A stretch of 64,000 nt of DNA from contig CAWKLQ010000008.1 in NCBI GenBank assembly GCA_963850525.1, forward strand, positions 682,001 through 746,000, given 5' to 3'. The DNA comes from JAEMQF01 sp963850525 (GTDB taxonomy: Bacteria; Pseudomonadota; Gammaproteobacteria; Burkholderiales; Burkholderiaceae_C). The notes beneath the pieces were generated by a model. The model saw only the letters and a program-made list of their open reading frames with translations. It had not been told where the DNA came from and searched no databases. Position 1 is the stretch's first letter. Each line of letters begins with the position of its first letter. The position numbers and the translations under genes are program-made. Shown here piece after piece: positions 60,867-64,000 of this stretch.

Positions 60867-61811
60867 ATGCCCAAAGCCAAATCGAACCGCCGCAAAGTCA
60901 TGATCACGTGCGCCGTGACCGGCGCGATTCACACGCCGACGATGTCGCGCTACCTGCCGATCACGGCCGACGAGATCGCCGAAGCGGCGCTGGGCGCCCA
61001 CGCCGCCGGAGCGGCGCTCGTGCACCTGCACGCTCGCGACCCGGTGAACGGCAAGCCCGATCAGCGCCCGGAAGCCTTCACGCCGTTCCTGTCGCGCATC
61101 AAGCGTGCCTGCGACGCCGTCATCAACATCACTACCGGCGGCGCGCCGACGATGGGCGTGGAAGAGCGCCTCAAACCCTGCGCCTTCTTCAAACCCGAAG
61201 TCGCCTCGCTCAACATGGGGTCGATGAACTTCGGCCTGTACCCGATGCTGGCACGCTATCCCGAGTTCAAATTCGACTGGGAGCGCACCTACCTCGCCGA
61301 GTCGGACGACCGCATCTTCAAGAACACGTTCAAGGACATCGCCAACATCCTGACCACGTGCGCAGCGAACCACACGCGCTTCGAGATCGAGTGCTACGAC
61401 ATCGGCCACCTCTACACGCTGCGCCACTTTGCGGACCGCGGCCTGGTGAAGGCGCCGTTTTTCATCCAGTCGGTGTTCGGCCTGCTGGGCGGAATCGGCC
61501 CGCACCCGGAAGACGTGGCGCACATGAAGCGCACGGCAGATCGACTCTTCGGCGACGATTACTTCTGGAGCGTTTTCGGCGCCGGGCGCAATCAACTCCC
61601 GATTGCCGCACAGTCGGTCGCGCTGGGCGGCAACGTGCGCGTCGGGCTGGAAGATTCATTGTGGATCGGCCCGGGGCAGTTCGCCGAGAGCAACGCGCAG
61701 CAGGTACGCGCCGCGCGGCAGATCATCGAAGGCTTGGGGCTGGAAGTCGCGAGCGCCGACGAAGCGCGCGAGATGCTGCAACTCAAGGGGGCGGCGAACG
61801 TGAATTTCTGA
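60867..61811 (+). CDS. Beta-keto acid cleavage enzyme (BKACE, DUF849)
   Basis: A 314-residue TIM-barrel zinc enzyme. AALVHLHARDP carries the two zinc His, TTGGAPTM binds substrate, and SVALGGNVRVGLEDSLW carries the C-terminal conserved Glu. BKACE enzymes split a beta-keto acid with acetyl-CoA. With the dehydrogenase upstream, a 3-dehydrocarnitine-like substrate is plausible, but family members act on several beta-keto acids. Confidence 0.92.
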   Translation: MPKAKSNRRKVMITCAVTGAIHTPTMSRYLPITADEIAEAALGAHAAGAALVHLHARDPVNGKPDQRPEAFTPFLSRIKRACDAVINITTGGAPTMGVEERLKPCAFFKPEVASLNMGSMNFGLYPMLARYPEFKFDWERTYLAESDDRIFKNTFKDIANILTTCAANHTRFEIECYDIGHLYTLRHFADRGLVKAPFFIQSVFGLLGGIGPHPEDVAHMKRTADRLFGDDYFWSVFGAGRNQLPIAAQSVALGGNVRVGLEDSLWIGPGQFAESNAQQVRAARQIIEGLGLEVASADEAREMLQLKGAANVNF

Positions 61812-61872
61812 GCGCGATCGCCCGATCGCAGGGCCGGGGCCCGCGTACCCATAAATATGGCACACTGGCCGC

Positions 61873-62133
61873 ATGAAGACGACCCTCGAACTTCCCGACC
61901 CCCTGTTTCGCAAGGCCAAAGCGACCGCCGCGCAGCAGGGCCAGTCATTGAAGGAATTCTTCACCGCCGCATTGCGCGACAAATTGGCGGCCGGCAGCGG
62001 CCCGCCGCGTGCCACCGAGCCGGCGTGGATGCAAGGGTTCGGCACGCTGAAGCGATTGCGCAAGGAGACCGCGCGAGTGCAGGCCACCGTCGACGCCGAG
62101 TTTCGCGTCATCGAGTCTGAGGACTTGCGTTGA
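61873..62133 (+). CDS. VapB-like antitoxin
   Basis: An 86-residue protein beginning MKTTLELPDPLFRKAK, a ribbon-helix-helix start for DNA binding and dimerisation. The C-terminal part would wrap the toxin. Its stop overlaps the TTG start of the toxin gene. Confidence 0.8.
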   Translation: MKTTLELPDPLFRKAKATAAQQGQSLKEFFTAALRDKLAAGSGPPRATEPAWMQGFGTLKRLRKETARVQATVDAEFRVIESEDLR

Positions 62134-62507
62134 TTCTCGACACGAATGCCTTGTCGGCGTTTGTCGATGGCGAGGCGACGGTGGGTGCGGTGCTTCGCGC
62201 CCAACACCGGGCGGCGATTCCGGTCATCGTGCTGGGCGAGTTTCGCTACGGCATTGCAGCATCGAGGCATCGCAAGACGTACCAGGTTTGGCTCGAAACT
62301 CACCTGCGAAGTTTCGATCTTCTGCCAATCACGGCTGACACCACGCTGCCCTACGCGAATTTGCGAACCACGTTGAAGGCGCTGGGAAAGCCGATCCCGG
62401 CGAACGACGCCTGGATCGCTGCCCTGGCACTGCAGCAAGACATGCCCATCCTCAGCCGCGACGAGCACTTCGATGGGCTGCCCGATGTTCGGCGCGTCAG
62501 TTGGTAA
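62130..62507 (+). CDS. VapC-like PIN-domain toxin
   Basis: A 125-residue PIN ribonuclease with acidic residues in LDTNALSAF, VLGEFRYG, PANDAWIAA and SRDEHFDG. The TTG start overlaps the antitoxin stop, which should keep toxin levels low. The stop overlaps the start of the SDR gene (TAATG). Confidence 0.85.
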   Translation: MILDTNALSAFVDGEATVGAVLRAQHRAAIPVIVLGEFRYGIAASRHRKTYQVWLETHLRSFDLLPITADTTLPYANLRTTLKALGKPIPANDAWIAALALQQDMPILSRDEHFDGLPDVRRVSW

Positions 62508-63283
62508 TGGAATCACGCGTGCACACCGACCTGAAAGACAAAGTCATCCTCATCACCGGCGCGAGCACCGGCATCGGCGCCGCGGCGGCGCGCGGATTCG
62601 GGCGTGTGGGCGCTGCGGTGGCGGTGCATTACCACTCGAGCGAAGGTGCGGCGCAGGGCGTTGCGGCCGACGTCATCGCGGCAGGCGGCCAGGCGCGAAC
62701 ATTCCGCGCCGACGCGACGCGCGACGCCGACCTGGTCCTCCTCGTCGCGCAGGTGCACGAGCACTTCGGCCGCATCGACGTGCTCATCAACAACGCCGGC
62801 AACGTGATCGAGCGCAAACCGTTTGCCGAGTCCGATTCGGCGTTCCTGAACGACATGCTCGACCTGAACGTGCGCTCCGTGGTCACGATGTGCCATGCGG
62901 TGCTGCCGATTCTGCGCGCCCAAGGCCAGGGCAACATCATCAACGTCACGTCGATCGCCGCGCGCAACGGCGGCGGGCCCGGGGTCGTTCTGTATGCGGC
63001 AGCGAAAGGCTTCGTCAGCACGCTGACACGCGGCCTGGCAAAAGAATTCGCGCCGCACAAGATCCGCGTCAACGGCGTCGCGCCGGGAGTCATCCTCACG
63101 CCGCTGCACGAGCGTCACACGCCCCAGGCGACGCTCGATGCGCTGCAGGCCACCGTGCCGATGGGGCGACTGGGCACCGCTGACGAATGTGCGGGCGCGT
63201 TTCTGTTCCTGGCGTCGGACGCCGCGAGCGGCTACGTCACCGGCCAGATCATCGAGGTCAACGGCGGGCAGTTGATGCCGTAG
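62507..63283 (+). CDS. Short-chain dehydrogenase/reductase
   Basis: A 258-residue SDR: ITGASTGIGAAAARGFG, NNAGNVIE, TSIAARNGGG and the YAAAKGF active site, then GVAPGVILTPLHERH. The ATG at 62507 overlaps the VapC stop. Substrate unknown. It may belong to the BKACE operon, with the VapBC pair lying between. Confidence 0.9.
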   Translation: MESRVHTDLKDKVILITGASTGIGAAAARGFGRVGAAVAVHYHSSEGAAQGVAADVIAAGGQARTFRADATRDADLVLLVAQVHEHFGRIDVLINNAGNVIERKPFAESDSAFLNDMLDLNVRSVVTMCHAVLPILRAQGQGNIINVTSIAARNGGGPGVVLYAAAKGFVSTLTRGLAKEFAPHKIRVNGVAPGVILTPLHERHTPQATLDALQATVPMGRLGTADECAGAFLFLASDAASGYVTGQIIEVNGGQLMP

Positions 63284-63336
63284 CCCGCGCACCGCGCAGC
63301 GCCTCGCGGCGCCGGCGCGGCGTTCCTCGCTCGTTA

Positions 63337-64000
63337 CTACTTCTGCGCAGCGAGCCAGATCTTGTCGGTCGTCGCGCCGGCGGGCTTCTTCGTGATCACC
63401 GGGTCGCTCTTGCCCTTCATCAGCGTGTCCACCGTGCGCTCGTAGGCCTTCATGTCGAGCTGGCCGGTCTTGCCGGTGCCTACCAGCTTGGCGATCTCGC
63501 CCATCATGCGCGCCTGGTGCGCCTCTTTCTGCGCGCCCGAGGCGTCGTTCTTCAGCACGATCTTCACCGCGTCGGCGGGATTCTTCACAGCGTCGTCCCA
63601 GCCCTTCATGCTCGCCTTGACGAAGCGCGCGAGTTTTTCGGCCATCTTCGCATCGGCGAGCGATTTTTCGGTCGCGTACAGGCCGTCCTCCAACGTCGCC
63701 ACGCCTTGGTCTTCGTATTTGAAGACGAGCAACTGATCCGGCTTCATGCCGGCGTCGATGAGCTGCCAGTATTCGTTGTACGTCATCGTGCTCACGCAGT
63801 CGGCCTGCTTCTGCAGTAGCGGGTCGACGTTGAAACCCTGCTTCAGCACTTTCACTCCGTCGGCAGCGCCGGTCGTCTTCAGGCCGAGTTTGTCCATCCA
63901 GCTCAGGAACGGGTACTCGTTGCCGAAGAACCAGACGCCGAGCGTCTTGCCTTTGAAGTCCGCCGGCGCCTTGATGCCGCTGTCTTTGCGGCACGTGAGC
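63337..64000 (-). CDS. NMT1/SsuA-type ABC substrate-binding protein, partial
   Basis: The C-terminal part of a periplasmic binding protein. The gene starts beyond the right edge, and about 220 residues are visible. KGKTLGVWFFGNEYPF and the YNEYWQLIDAG region are typical of NMT1/THI5-like binding proteins for nitrate, sulfonates or pyrimidine precursors. It converges on the SDR gene across 53 bases. Confidence 0.85.
   Translation of the reverse strand, partial: LTCRKDSGIKAPADFKGKTLGVWFFGNEYPFLSWMDKLGLKTTGAADGVKVLKQGFNVDPLLQKQADCVSTMTYNEYWQLIDAGMKPDQLLVFKYEDQGVATLEDGLYATEKSLADAKMAEKLARFVKASMKGWDDAVKNPADAVKIVLKNDASGAQKEAHQARMMGEIAKLVGTGKTGQLDMKAYERTVDTLMKGKSDPVITKKPAGATTDKIWLAAQK

Overview
High-GC DNA with almost no gaps between genes, many 1-8 base stop/start overlaps, several Bug-type (TctC) binding proteins and Liv-type transporters, a PHB reductase with a granule-protein-like neighbour, and a cbb3 oxidase. 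This combination points to a betaproteobacterium, most likely Burkholderiales, that oxidises reduced sulfur compounds and respires at low oxygen. No rRNA, tRNA, CRISPR array, transposase or phage gene was seen.

Bases 1-21946 are mainly sulfur metabolism: the end of ATP sulfurylase (sat), a rhodanese, the APS reductase operon aprMBA with three small downstream proteins (one SlyD-like FKBP), a double-thioredoxin periplasmic protein, a divergent type II dehydroquinase with a TRAP transporter, then soeABC (cytoplasmic sulfite dehydrogenase) running into a TauE exporter, a small membrane protein, a tandem Usp protein and a CMD-Rieske fusion. A FadL-type outer membrane protein, TusA, DsrE2 and a YeeE/YedE transporter follow. 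Sulfite could therefore be oxidised by two routes, Apr/Sat and SoeABC, encoded within 15 kb.

Bases 21973-27118 hold two Bug binding proteins, a DUF1028 protein, a LacI regulator and a persulfide dioxygenase-rhodanese fusion. Bases 27405-35508 form the cbb3 oxidase cluster (ccoI, ccoS, ccoNOQPGH and a small membrane protein). FNR/ANR boxes lie at the same distance from the starts of ccoI, ccoN and hemN. Bases 35622-43171 carry PHB genes, a graveyard with a deleted glucokinase, hemN, two small membrane/periplasmic genes and a LytS/LytR pair. Bases 43125-50434 hold an RlmN-like enzyme, a Bug protein, a fumarylpyruvate-hydrolase-like enzyme, an SDR, an exported HD-domain protein, a cupredoxin-like/membrane-protein pair and a histone-H1-like protein.

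The most unusual segment is 50810-53471: three translationally coupled genes, an SMC/RecF-like ATPase, a PIN nuclease and an RNA ligase, with visibly less GC-rich codons. They sit between an intact SDR gene and a decayed copy of that gene's 3' end, as expected of an inserted accessory module. The predicted chemistry, ATP-gated RNA cutting plus RNA sealing, suggests an RNA-damage/repair conflict or defence system that I cannot match to a named one.

From 53516 to the right edge lie an SDR, a GntR regulator, a Liv transporter whose permease and two ATPases seem to be one frameshifted fusion, a carnitine-dehydrogenase-like enzyme with a BKACE (DUF849) enzyme, a VapBC pair, another SDR and the end of an NMT1-type binding protein.
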